DNA of 64,000 nucleotides. Source: Rouxiella sp. S1S-2 (GTDB lineage Bacteria > Pseudomonadota > Gammaproteobacteria > Enterobacterales > Enterobacteriaceae). The stretch covers positions 2,294,001-2,358,000 of the forward strand of contig NZ_WFKL01000001.1 in the NCBI RefSeq assembly GCF_009208105.1, written 5' to 3'. The translations under genes were made by a program, and so were the position numbers. This document shows, piece by piece, positions 9,183 to 16,971 of the stretch (the first letter of the stretch is position 1; the number at the start of each line of letters is the position of its first letter). Below the pieces are notes generated by a model. It did not search any database, had not been told where the DNA came from, and saw only the letters and a list, made by a program, of their open reading frames with translations.

Positions 9183-10203
9183 GTGATACACCAGAAACTC
9201 GTAGAAATTCACGATTGAAATTTGATTTAGTAGTGAAGCCAGACTCAAACATTATATCCGTCACAGGCAATGGGGTGTCTAACAGCCGTTCCTTAGCCCA
9301 TTCAATCCTGAAGCCATTGATCCACTGCGATACATTGCACTGACTTACAGAATTGACTGCACTTGAAAGATGTCGTGCTGGTATGCCTGTTTTTCTGGCC
9401 AGAATACTCAGTGTTAGGTCGGGATTAAGATAAATTTTTGTGTCGCGAACTTGTTTCTCGAGTTTACTATAAATCTCATCAAACTCTCCCGCGGGTACTA
9501 AAATACTCTCGGGGGCTATTTCTTCAGGCTTATCATTTCCTGATACAGCTGTCTGTCCCGCACTGACAATAGCCGCAGCGATGAGAGGAAGCAGTGTCAT
9601 TTGGAAAATGACAATCATACCCGGAGCCTGTTTTCCACCGGTGATGCTGAAGTCAAATGTAACCGCAAGATCTGTCAATGCAGATATACAAAGAAAGCAG
9701 CCTGCAAAAAAAGCCATCTTTACCGTATATATTGATTCCGCCAGACGGTTCAGCGTGAAGTTACGCTCCCCCTGCCATGCAATACGAAAGAGGCCACATC
9801 CGTATCCTGTAAAAATGATAAATAGGATGAAATCAGTCGCCGCCGGCCAAACCATCCTTAGCAATAAGGCAATGGTTGGGGGTAAAAGCAGCAATACCCA
9901 GCGATGCTGCTTGCTGTTTTCAGTCATTGAGATGAAACTGTGCCATGCGAGAGGGGGTAGAAGTATTGCCAAGACGGATTGAATATTCCTGAGCATGGCT
10001 GACTCGTACTCCCAGCGCAGAGTGCTTACAGAAAGAAGGACTGTGCAGGCGATAAGAAAACGAAGTGTACCGCTGTGGCGATTTTTTTCAGTAAATAGCG
10101 CCATTACTATTAAAATCAATAGCGCAAACAAAGTAATAACAGGAAAGGGAACAGAAAACATAACCACAGTACCATCATAAAAATTCACAACGTATATTTG
10201 CAT
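9148..10203 (-). CDS. AraC-family regulator with N-terminal membrane domain
   Basis: The C-terminal 100 residues form an AraC/XylS DNA-binding domain with two helix-turn-helix units (LTLSILARKTGIPARHLSSA; VTDIMFESGFTTKSNFNREF). The first 230 residues contain about six or seven hydrophobic helices, starting near FPVITLFALLILIVMALF, so this is a membrane-embedded regulator rather than a cupin-type one. The start is uncertain: ATG 10203 is used here, 10161 gives a cleaner N-terminus, and the frame is open to 10251. It converges on the exported hydrolase with a 35-base overlap. Its signal and targets are unknown. Confidence 0.75.
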   Translation of the reverse strand: MQIYVVNFYDGTVVMFSVPFPVITLFALLILIVMALFTEKNRHSGTLRFLIACTVLLSVSTLRWEYESAMLRNIQSVLAILLPPLAWHSFISMTENSKQHRWVLLLLPPTIALLLRMVWPAATDFILFIIFTGYGCGLFRIAWQGERNFTLNRLAESIYTVKMAFFAGCFLCISALTDLAVTFDFSITGGKQAPGMIVIFQMTLLPLIAAAIVSAGQTAVSGNDKPEEIAPESILVPAGEFDEIYSKLEKQVRDTKIYLNPDLTLSILARKTGIPARHLSSAVNSVSQCNVSQWINGFRIEWAKERLLDTPLPVTDIMFESGFTTKSNFNREFLRVSGVSPTLYRQKMQRN

Positions 10204-10251
10204 ACATAAAGGTAATATGTCTCCTTCAACGTGATAAAAACAGTATAACAA

Positions 10252-10830
10252 TCCATTAAGACGCGATTTGTCTCTGGAAGATTTATCTCATCTCTAACTC
10301 GTCCCCTTCTTTGCTGAACCATCTGACCCTCTCTCATATGGACGAATGACCTCAACCCCCTTAATTAATACATCCTGATGTTAGTCATGCCTTAACCTGT
10401 TGTGAGAAAAATTGCGAACTGCAGCATTTCGCGCAAAGCAGTCAGTTAGACTTTGCTCTGACAGTTAAAATTTTCGTTAGATACGACCAAGTGATTTGCG
10501 AACACATATCCAAATGACATGAGAATGGGGGATCGATTGGTGCGAAGACTCAAACTGAGTAACTCTAACTGGTCAAACAAATAAAGTTTCCTTCCTTATC
10601 AGTCAGATAGTGCAACTCATAAAAACCAGCCTTCACCTCACTAAAATGTATCTTTGAGCTGTATGTATGAACAGTTTTTAAGGGTAAGTAAGTGCCACGT
10701 TATAACAACAAAGGAATTGCATTAGACAATGCCGTGAAGATCGACCCATAGGGCAGGCGCGAAGAAATAACTAGTAATTTTGTTACTGAACTTGAGAGGG
10801 TCAATTAGTATATGTTATTGAAGGAAGCCA
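10252..10830. other. Regulatory/intergenic gap before the UmuD-like gene
   Basis: About 580 bases with no convincing gene. It contains the LexA-type box at 10659-10674 (listed separately). A 19-codon frame from GTG 10692 ends with TAG near 10751 and reads PRYNNKGIALDNAVKIDP, which may be a gene remnant. Nothing else stands out. Confidence 0.5.
10659..10674 (+). promoter_or_regulatory. LexA (SOS) box
   Basis: CTGT-ATGTATGA-ACAG matches the LexA consensus CTGT-N8-ACAG exactly, with the usual alternating TA-like centre. It lies 157 bases before the UmuD-like gene and is the nearest recognisable operator, so that gene is probably SOS-inducible through LexA. Confidence 0.72.
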
Positions 10831-11250
10831 ATGAGTGGATCGAGATTTGTACACAATTTCCGTGATATCTCGACCGAAGAGGGGGAAGCTCGGACGTTCC
10901 AGATGTACAATCCAAACGGGGCCGTTGATATGGCATTTCCACCATCTGCAGCGTACTACGCAGAGCAGAGGGTAACACCGAAACAGTTAGTGAGGTGGGA
11001 CGGCAATCAGCCCGTCCTTCTGGTAAAGGCGGAAAGCTGCAGCTGGCATGCTGGTATCGAAAAGGATGCTGTGCTGATTGTTAACAAAGCTCGAAAACCC
11101 GTTGATAGCAGTATTGTCATTGTTGTTCACATGGGGGAGTTTAAAGATAAGAGACTGAAGCTTTACCCAACCGCCTGCTTACAGTCGTTCGATATTCCGG
11201 ATGGTGTTCGCCTTATTGAAGGGGGGATCAGGAGGGAGAGGAAAAGATAG
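10831..11250 (+). CDS. UmuD-like S24 peptidase-family protein
   Basis: The 139-residue protein aligns well with UmuD from the FPPSAAYYAEQRVTPKQL stretch (about 36-53) to the end, including IVIVVHMGEF followed by KDKRLKL, where the catalytic Lys is expected. The catalytic Ser region reads KAESCSWHAGI rather than the usual GDSM-type motif. Depending on the gap placed, the nucleophile position is Ser or Cys. No Ala/Cys-Gly cleavage site is obvious in the N-terminal arm, and no umuC follows. The AAGGAAG ribosome site is good and a LexA box lies upstream. The family is secure; activity is open. Confidence 0.72.
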   Translation: MSGSRFVHNFRDISTEEGEARTFQMYNPNGAVDMAFPPSAAYYAEQRVTPKQLVRWDGNQPVLLVKAESCSWHAGIEKDAVLIVNKARKPVDSSIVIVVHMGEFKDKRLKLYPTACLQSFDIPDGVRLIEGGIRRERKR

Positions 11251-11328
11251 TGTTGGGTGTGAACATATATAGCATCAACTATGCCTACACTGAAGAGATT
11301 GATTATTGCTTGTAATATGAGCGTAAAG

Positions 11329-11356
11329 AAAAAAAAGCCCGAAACTACGCGGGCTA
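11329..11356 (-). terminator. Terminator-like hairpin reading leftwards
   Basis: AGCCCG at 11336-11341 pairs with CGGGCT at 11350-11355. The adjoining run of A on the + strand gives a U-tract for transcripts from the minus strand, so it would terminate the gene at 11561-11905. It could also stabilise the end of the UmuD-like mRNA. Confidence 0.6.
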
Positions 11357-11560
11357 ATTAATAGTCAGTGTTCAAAGTTTGGGTGTAGAAAAATCGTCAG
11401 TATCTTCAGAAGAAATTTAGACTGAAGGCTCATCGGACAATTTCATTATATCTATAATTTGTGGTTTTTCCACGAATATTTATTTTTTTCTTCTTTGAAA
11501 TTATTTTTTTTGATGACTAAACAGTTGAAAATATGATGCAAGATCATGGAAGGTATCCAT

Positions 11561-11905
11561 TTACCAAGGCATTAATTTCTTTCTCCAAACATTATTCCCT
11601 TTACGTTTTAACTTGAAAAATATCAATGGTGAAAACCAAGAAAGAACTAGTAAAAACACAAGGATTATAATAATTGAAGAAAAGTCAATTATTGTTATAA
11701 GTAAAACTATCGTTATCAGGATAGTTATTGTAAATAGAATTAACCTTATAGACGAAATTCTTGCTCTATCTAGTGTGTTAATGTGGTTTTTGAACATCTG
11801 TGCACCGCACTGAAAACATTCATTAGGACTTTTAGTTAGATTGCTTTCACAAAAGGGACACTGCTGATAATGGTTTTCTTTGTTAATTATTGAGGTCTTC
11901 TTCAT
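11561..11905 (-). CDS. Zinc-ribbon membrane protein (unknown)
   Basis: A 114-residue protein with two CxxC pairs near the N-terminus (CPFC at about 16 and CFQC at about 30), which form a probable zinc ribbon. Two hydrophobic segments follow (about 52-72 and 75-96, Ile/Leu-rich), then a short basic tail. The DNA is strongly AT-rich, unlike the tail genes. A weak CGGA site precedes the ATG. Small zinc-ribbon plus two-helix proteins are common in prophage cargo, usually without known function. No operon partner is evident; a leftward terminator lies about 200 bases downstream. Confidence 0.6.
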   Translation of the reverse strand: MKKTSIINKENHYQQCPFCESNLTKSPNECFQCGAQMFKNHINTLDRARISSIRLILFTITILITIVLLITIIDFSSIIIILVFLLVLSWFSPLIFFKLKRKGNNVWRKKLMPW

Positions 11906-12436
11906 AAAATCCGCTGAGTGTAATTATTAAAAATATCCCAGCTAAAACAAAGCCAGGCTAATTGATCTTTAATTTTTTTTGGGATGTGGAAATCCCTTTT
12001 TTATAGATAATATAGATTTTTCCTAAAAGCTAGCGGAATTTACTGTTGTGTGTGGGGGGAAGTTGTGGTTAAAAACTTGTGAGTGTGTAAGTGTGTGATT
12101 TTTATTATTTTTATTATTTTTATGAATTTTATTCATTTTTTTGATTATTTTCCACGCAAGGATACCATCGAATCAGGGGGCAGGGCGAAATTGGATTTTT
12201 TACTATAGACAAAGTTGTAATTTTAGCTATTTAAACTTTTCTTTCTAAGGTGAATTTAAGAAAAAAACGATCAATATCAATGATTTAATAATTATCAATA
12301 TGAAAAAACTTGATCAATTTCAATGCCTTATGTATGTTGTGTGGGCTGTTTAGGTCGTGATTGTACAAGCACGAGCAGTTATGAGCTTAATCTCAACACC
12401 AAGGGAATTTACTCACAGCACTGTGGAGGGGCATTA
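11906..12436. repeat. AT-rich gap with 9-bp tandem repeat
   Basis: About 530 bases of very AT-rich DNA. A tandem TTTTTATTA repeat (about two and a half copies) lies at 12099-12123. The region has many long A and T runs. It probably holds promoters for the flanking small genes, and such DNA is a typical H-NS target. No gene is seen. A frame from ATG 12323 joins the next gene but lacks a ribosome site. Confidence 0.5.
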
Positions 12437-12766
12437 ATGATCGTTTTACAGAAAAAAGAACTAGTGGAGTTATTCAAAAGAGGTTTAGGCCTTTCCAATG
12501 TTGATAGTTCTAAAAGTATTGCGATATTGAAGAATGTATATTCTGATCCCGTGATAGTTAATGCTGCCATAGAAGCAGCAGAGTTTATTGGAGTAAATTT
12601 TTATATTGTGGAAGTAATCGAAGGGGTTGATAATGTTCATTATGAAAATATGATTGTTTATAATAATGGGCAGGTACTAAATGGTTACAATATTGGTCAA
12701 TCAACTTTAGAGTCAGTTGACTTGGTTTTTGAAACCCTTGAGTCCGCCACTGATGGCATCAATTGA
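12437..12766 (+). CDS. Small hypothetical protein in AT-rich cargo
   Basis: I place the start at ATG 12437 because GGAGGGG lies five bases before it; the frame extends back to 12323 without a ribosome site. The 109-residue product has a helical first half (KKELVELFKRGLGL; DPVIVNAAIEAAEFIG) and beta-like second half (VNFYIVEVIEG; MIVYNNGQVLNGYNIG). It has no signal peptide or membrane segment. I recognise no family. It precedes a 72-residue gene in the same direction by 27 bases, so the two may form an operon. AT-rich codon use suggests horizontal transfer. Confidence 0.55.
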   Translation: MIVLQKKELVELFKRGLGLSNVDSSKSIAILKNVYSDPVIVNAAIEAAEFIGVNFYIVEVIEGVDNVHYENMIVYNNGQVLNGYNIGQSTLESVDLVFETLESATDGIN

Positions 12767-12793
12767 CTTTTAAGATTCTCGAATGGCCGCATA

Positions 12794-13012
12794 ATGAAAA
12801 ACTCTAAAAAAGAAATCCTCCATTCAGATGCTTGCCGGCTTATCGGTGAGGCCGCTTTAAGTTTTGCAATGAAAGGTATAGAAGCTGATAAGAAATCTAT
12901 AGCTAATTTTTTTGGTAAAGAACTTAGCGAGGATCTCTCTACAGATAGTTACAGAAAAGAATTATTAACCTACACTATAGGGCTTTTGCAAGAGCCTGAT
13001 GAAAAATTCTAA
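12794..13012 (+). CDS. Small protein, possibly YmgB/AriR-like
   Basis: A 72-residue, mainly helical protein. The arrangement of LIGEAALSFAMKGIEADKKS, then DSYRKELLTYTIGLL, resembles the E. coli YmgB/AriR family of small biofilm and acid-resistance regulators, which share a Gly between two helices and an RK-L-x-x-L motif near the end. The likeness is weak and the ribosome site is poor. It lies 27 bases after the 109-residue gene and probably forms a two-gene unit. A function in stress or biofilm control would be an inference from the family only. Confidence 0.5.
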   Translation: MKNSKKEILHSDACRLIGEAALSFAMKGIEADKKSIANFFGKELSEDLSTDSYRKELLTYTIGLLQEPDEKF

Positions 13013-13497
13013 TTAAATTATAAAGCCTTTGGACTGCTCAAGCCCTTCTTTATCTTAAGAAGAACGCTAACTGGGATTTAAAGGAATAATCTCTGTGATT
13101 TTACAAGATTATACCAATCGTTAATTTCACTCAATCTGTCATGAAGACAACTCTTTGCTATCAGTGGACATTAAAATTATCACTGCAAAAATCCAACCGT
13201 AGACTGACTCGCTCACTGAAGGAGTAACAAGATATGGGAAGAATGCCTGCATATGGGAAGTCAGCAGCTGATTACGAAGAGATGTAATTGTTGCTATCCT
13301 TGAGTCCAGGAAAATGACGCTAGAAAACACTGTGGACAAAGGCATTCTGTTTATGCAGCAAAGCATGTGCGAAAGGGGATATGATGGGTAAAAAAAACCG
13401 GCGATGTGCCGGCGAGAAAGGAATACTACTGAAGGTTTATTATTGTTATTCGGGTAGGAACAAAAAACCAGACTCTGGGGCCCGGTTATTTTTGGAC
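13013..13497. other. Intergenic gap with leftward terminator
   Basis: About 485 bases. Only the minus-strand terminator near 13392-13415 is recognisable. An overlapping 102-codon + strand frame at 13381-13689 runs through this terminator and antisense to the DUF3037 gene, and I do not accept it. Confidence 0.45.
13391..13415 (-). terminator. Terminator of the HipA-like/DUF3037 operon
   Basis: Read on the minus strand, GCCGGC-ACAT-CGCCGG forms a GC-rich hairpin followed by a run of seven or more T. It lies about 85 bases after the DUF3037 stop and is oriented to end that operon. Confidence 0.7.
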
Positions 13498-14319
13498 TTA
13501 GTTATGGTAATTTATAGACTTACCAGCAGCCGTATACATATGGTCGAAATATTTGGCCATATCGTCTGTACTATGGATGTTGAAGATATTATCAGCATAT
13601 CCTTCAACCAAATTGAGTTGGGGAATTCCGATCTTATCCTCTCTAGCTGTTTTGGCCGCATAGACAACGAAAGATTTTACTTTACCTAATAAAGCTTCTT
13701 TGGCTTTTGCAATTGTAATCGCTTTAAGCGCTGAATCTCCCATTTTCTGCTTTAGGCTGTCATTCCGCAGATCAAGGGTTTCGGTCAAATGGTAAGCGCC
13801 ATTTTTAAGCAAAAGCTCAGCGTAGATGCCTTCTTCCTCAGATATCGGGTAATTTGAAACAACGCGATGGTTATTTATCTCATTGATATCTTTACCTAAA
13901 ATACCAGCCTTACCGAAGATTTCTTTTAGCTCAGTAATTATTCTCTTATTTTGAGGAGCTCTATTGCTGGCGAATGAAGGGTTAACATACAACTTCATCA
14001 ATGACTCAATTTTATTGTCATAATCAGTCACGTTTTTTAGTGTAAATACACCATGAGCAGATAACTGAAGGCTCCCAGATAAGACCTTGGAAAGAGAGTC
14101 GAAATCCTTCGTCAAAGAATAAATCCATTCAATTTCATTGGAAAATTCATTTAAAGAGTTAAGGTTTATTAAGCTTGTCACGGCTTTTAATTTTCGTGCA
14201 TTCTGCAAGACTCTAATATCTAAGCCGAATTCGCCACACACGACAAGACCGACATTAATGGACTCTGCTCTTACAGGGTCCGGTATCATTCGTATGATAC
14301 TAAATTTAAAACGGTTCAT
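13498..14319 (-). CDS. DUF3037 domain protein
   Basis: A 273-residue protein whose N-terminus (FSIIRMIPDPVRAESINVGLVVC) is the signature opening of DUF3037. The rest is mixed helix and strand with no membrane segment. Its start overlaps the stop of the HipA-like kinase gene by four bases (ATGA), so the two are translationally coupled. The pairing of DUF3037 with HipA-like kinases is a recurring bacterial arrangement. The role of DUF3037 is not known to me; it may be a regulator or substrate of the kinase. Sited in prophage cargo beside the integrase. Confidence 0.82.
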   Translation of the reverse strand: MNRFKFSIIRMIPDPVRAESINVGLVVCGEFGLDIRVLQNARKLKAVTSLINLNSLNEFSNEIEWIYSLTKDFDSLSKVLSGSLQLSAHGVFTLKNVTDYDNKIESLMKLYVNPSFASNRAPQNKRIITELKEIFGKAGILGKDINEINNHRVVSNYPISEEEGIYAELLLKNGAYHLTETLDLRNDSLKQKMGDSALKAITIAKAKEALLGKVKSFVVYAAKTAREDKIGIPQLNLVEGYADNIFNIHSTDDMAKYFDHMYTAAGKSINYHN

Positions 14320-15149
14320 CGTGTGACCTCGCTCTCTACACTACTCAGACGTTCCATACGTGATTCGCTATCCCACCACGATATCAAAGCTTGTTTCTGC
14401 AAGGCGCTGAGCCATGCTTCAGGCATTCCAGAAAAAATATAGTCTATCGCCTTACTGTCTAGAGTTCTAAGTTTATCCAAAACATTACAGGCGCTTGCGG
14501 TAAGATCGGCATCGGAACCTATTACCTGTTTTATAATAGCCCAAACTAGGTTTGTTTTGCAGTCAGCCGGTAACAATGCTGATCCGATTTTGTTCGGCCA
14601 TCCATGAACCAATGAAGATAAACCAAAGTCGAATGCTTCAACAGCAACCGTATTTTGTCGAGTTTGAACATAAAGATAGTTGTTGAAATGACGATCAACA
14701 TTATAAATAAACTGGTCATAGGCGTAGATCGCCCACAGCTGTTTTTTCAGATAAAAAGAGGCATTTTTCAGCAATTCTGACCATTGGTTAACAACGAGAG
14801 CATCTCTATATGCCGCTAAATTTATTTTTGAACCAAAAAAAAGCTCTTGACTCTCAGGTTCTAATAGAACCCTACATGTTGGCGTTGGAACACTGCACAT
14901 CTCAGCCAACTTAGTACAAAACCATTCAGAGGCCGGAACATGTAACGGAAACGTAACTTGAACCTGAGAATTTTCACCATCTCTAATGCCTTTAGTTGCA
15001 TATTCCAAGCCGTCATTCGCAATCGCAAAGCTTTTCAGATGTACCGTACTTCTATTCGGCGGCGTCCACTCTTCAATTTCGAGACCAAAAAGCGGGTGCT
15101 GCTCTGTCGGGCTATCATCAGCTTTTAGAGGTTTTTGGTTAGGCTCCAA
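14316..15149 (-). CDS. HipA-like kinase domain protein
   Basis: A 277-residue protein with the kinase core of the HipA superfamily. It shows a Lys in EYATKGIRDG (ATP lobe), YNVDRHFNN (catalytic loop of NxDRHxxN type, Asp about residue 160) and EAFDFGLSS (metal-binding Asp, about 180). It lacks the HipA N-terminal subdomain 1, so it belongs to the short HipA-like group that pairs with DUF3037. The start is TTG 15149, with GAGAG six bases upstream and no nearby ATG. HipA kinases phosphorylate translation factors or tRNA synthetases; this target is unknown. No HipB-like antitoxin is adjacent. Confidence 0.82.
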   Translation of the reverse strand: MEPNQKPLKADDSPTEQHPLFGLEIEEWTPPNRSTVHLKSFAIANDGLEYATKGIRDGENSQVQVTFPLHVPASEWFCTKLAEMCSVPTPTCRVLLEPESQELFFGSKINLAAYRDALVVNQWSELLKNASFYLKKQLWAIYAYDQFIYNVDRHFNNYLYVQTRQNTVAVEAFDFGLSSLVHGWPNKIGSALLPADCKTNLVWAIIKQVIGSDADLTASACNVLDKLRTLDSKAIDYIFSGMPEAWLSALQKQALISWWDSESRMERLSSVESEVTR

Positions 15150-15261
15150 GATTACTCTCTTCTATTCAGCTTCCCTGAAAATATAGTGTGCGCCTCGATC
15201 TCTGCCAAGTGCGCCGCTGTATGTACTTCATCGGCAAATACCTCAAAAACTTCAGGCCGCA

Positions 15262-15360
15262 TCACCCGCCGTGAGCAGCGCCACCACTGGCAAAGAACCA
15301 GATCATGAAGCCTGCTGCACCAAGAAGTACGATAACTGGTGGCAAAAATCTAAATTTCAT
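15262..15360 (-). CDS. Micro-ORF: 32-residue membrane protein
   Basis: ATG 15360 is preceded by an AAGGA site at ten bases. The 32-codon frame reads a basic start (MKFRFLPP), one hydrophobic helix (VIVLLGAAGFMIWFFA) and a Gly/His tail (SGGAAHGG). This is the build of a small single-pass inner membrane protein. It lies between the HipA-like operon and the integrase, in a 400-base gap otherwise without genes. No family is recognised. Without conservation data it remains a candidate; a small toxin or a membrane-complex modulator are both possible. Confidence 0.5.
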   Translation of the reverse strand: MKFRFLPPVIVLLGAAGFMIWFFASGGAAHGG

Positions 15361-15549
15361 TAGGTGCAAATCCTTCTGTTAGGGGAGTGTCTGTTCAGGC
15401 AACCGAGCCTTAAGCCTAATGTTCCATCATAGCCTGCCGCGCATCCAGCACAAATACTATGTATTTATAAGGAGATATGAAAGGAGGAATTTCTCCCCTT
15501 CAGCAATAGAATTGCCAGAGTTTTACTCCGCATCACTATGAAGGTGAGA

Positions 15550-16665
15550 TCATTTCGCCACGTAGGCCTTCTTATTATCCTGTAATGCTGCAAATTTATC
15601 GTGCAGACTCTGAGGAAAAATTTCTCTGTACACATTCCATAAAGTCGATAATGACTTATGCCCGGTAACCTGGGCAACTTCTTCAAGACTGAACCCCGCC
15701 TCAAACAGCCTGCTCGCCCCCTCACGCCTGAGATCATGATATCTCAAATCAAGAATTCCAAGTTCGTCACGTTCTTGCCGGTAGGTTTGAGTTATTGTTC
15801 TTGATTTATATGGAAAGATATATTCATGTTCTTCTGGTTGTCGATTTAAAATTTCCCATGCCTCACCAAGCAACGGAACAATCATGTGGTTGCCAATTTT
15901 TTTCTTTGGGTCTTTACGATCTCTGACTAAAACAGCCTTTGATGCCTTATCAACATCACTCCAAAGAAGTCTAGTGACTTCACCGATCCTCATGCAGGAC
16001 AGAATCGAAAACATGAAGATATCAGCATAAGGAATCCCATGATAAGAGGTGGACTGTCTGCTTCTTAAAGAAATCATCAGCAAATCTATCTCTTCACTTG
16101 TTGGACGGCGGTTACGAGTGTTTCCAGTACCAATCATATTCATGCGGAACATAACATTACGAGCAGCAATGAATTCTGTAATATTAGCGTTGATACCAAA
16201 TAAAGGTTTTGCTGAATTCAAAACAGCGCCAATGTAATTGATATCGTGCGCTGCTGTTGATGGCGATACTTTTTGGCGTCTATAATCGCAGTGTGTGATA
16301 AAACTTTGCTGAGTAAGCTTACTCAACGGTAAGTCTGAAATCTCATGTTTTTTTATTAAATTCAACGCATCACGCTTAGAACGACCAAAGGTCACATGCT
16401 CATGCTTCATGTATTTTGAGATGAGTTCACCTAGGGTTAATTCTGAGCTAGATTGATTATCATCAGACTTCGAATGCTTATTTGGAATGCCATACTGTTC
16501 AATGTGAGCAACGCGAGCTCTTCCCCATGCCTTTGCCAAAGATATTTTTGCGAAAGTTTTTCTTTCACGATGAATGAACTCTCCACCTTCTTTAACGCTG
16601 AGGGTGCATCGATATTTTATAGCACCATCTTTCAAGGTTCTTTTTTCAACACTAAACGAAGCCAT
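15550..16665 (-). CDS. int: Phage tyrosine recombinase (integrase)
   Basis: A 371-residue site-specific recombinase. The N-terminal part has an arm-binding domain (VEKRTLKDGAIKYRC) and a SAM-like core-binding domain (TLGELISKYMKHEH). The catalytic domain has Arg in CMRIGEVTRLLW, a Lys in the following beta hairpin, HDLRREGASRLF (HxxR), TGHKSLSTLWNVY with the nucleophile Tyr. I chose ATG 16665 over 16671 because AAGGA is then eight to nine bases away. It reads leftwards towards the cargo genes. Two GGGGGTACTG repeats lie just upstream and may be arm sites. No xis gene is seen in the window. Confidence 0.92.
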   Translation of the reverse strand: MASFSVEKRTLKDGAIKYRCTLSVKEGGEFIHRERKTFAKISLAKAWGRARVAHIEQYGIPNKHSKSDDNQSSSELTLGELISKYMKHEHVTFGRSKRDALNLIKKHEISDLPLSKLTQQSFITHCDYRRQKVSPSTAAHDINYIGAVLNSAKPLFGINANITEFIAARNVMFRMNMIGTGNTRNRRPTSEEIDLLMISLRSRQSTSYHGIPYADIFMFSILSCMRIGEVTRLLWSDVDKASKAVLVRDRKDPKKKIGNHMIVPLLGEAWEILNRQPEEHEYIFPYKSRTITQTYRQERDELGILDLRYHDLRREGASRLFEAGFSLEEVAQVTGHKSLSTLWNVYREIFPQSLHDKFAALQDNKKAYVAK

Positions 16666-16695
16666 AAGCATTTTCCTTTTTAGACTCCCAATACA

Positions 16696-16717
16696 GGGGG
16701 TACTGTAGGGGGTACTG
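16696..16717. repeat. Direct repeat GGGGGTACTG x2 upstream of integrase
   Basis: GGGGGTACTG occurs at 16696-16705 and 16708-16717, a period of 12 bases. Short direct repeats immediately outside an integrase gene commonly serve as arm-type integrase or excisionase sites near attP. This reading is by position and form only. Confidence 0.55.
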
Positions 16718-16843
16718 ATGGCAATAAAATAGCTTAAAAAGAATCAAAATGCATCATAAAGCACAGTACAAATATACAGGTGTTAATATAATTCATTGTT
16801 TTATATGTTATTTTTATTGTTATTTTTTGGTGGGTGCCCGTCA

Positions 16844-16868
16844 TCTTGGCGGGGCTTTTTTTATCTTA
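16844..16868 (+). terminator. Terminator-like hairpin in the boundary region
   Basis: GCCCGTC-ATCTT-GGCGGGGC can fold into an imperfect GC-rich stem followed by seven T. It points rightwards, away from the integrase. No + strand gene ends just before it, so it may insulate the host flank from phage transcription. Confidence 0.45.
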
Positions 16869-16971
16869 CTGTCCTATTCGTGCTTGAAATAAGAGTTTTG
16901 CCCTAACTTAAATAAGGTTGATTTTTTTTATTTTTATTAATTATTGACTTGGATGAATTAAAATTAATTTA

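Noticed and set aside
12323..12436. N-terminal extension of the 109-residue gene (Cys-rich start)
   Set aside because: ATG 12323 has no ribosome site, while ATG 12437 has GGAGGGG at ideal distance. The extension looks like untranslated leader.
13381..13689. 102-codon + strand frame partly inside the DUF3037 gene
   Set aside because: It runs through the minus-strand terminator and antisense to a well-supported gene. The overlapped part is a shadow of the DUF3037 coding frame.
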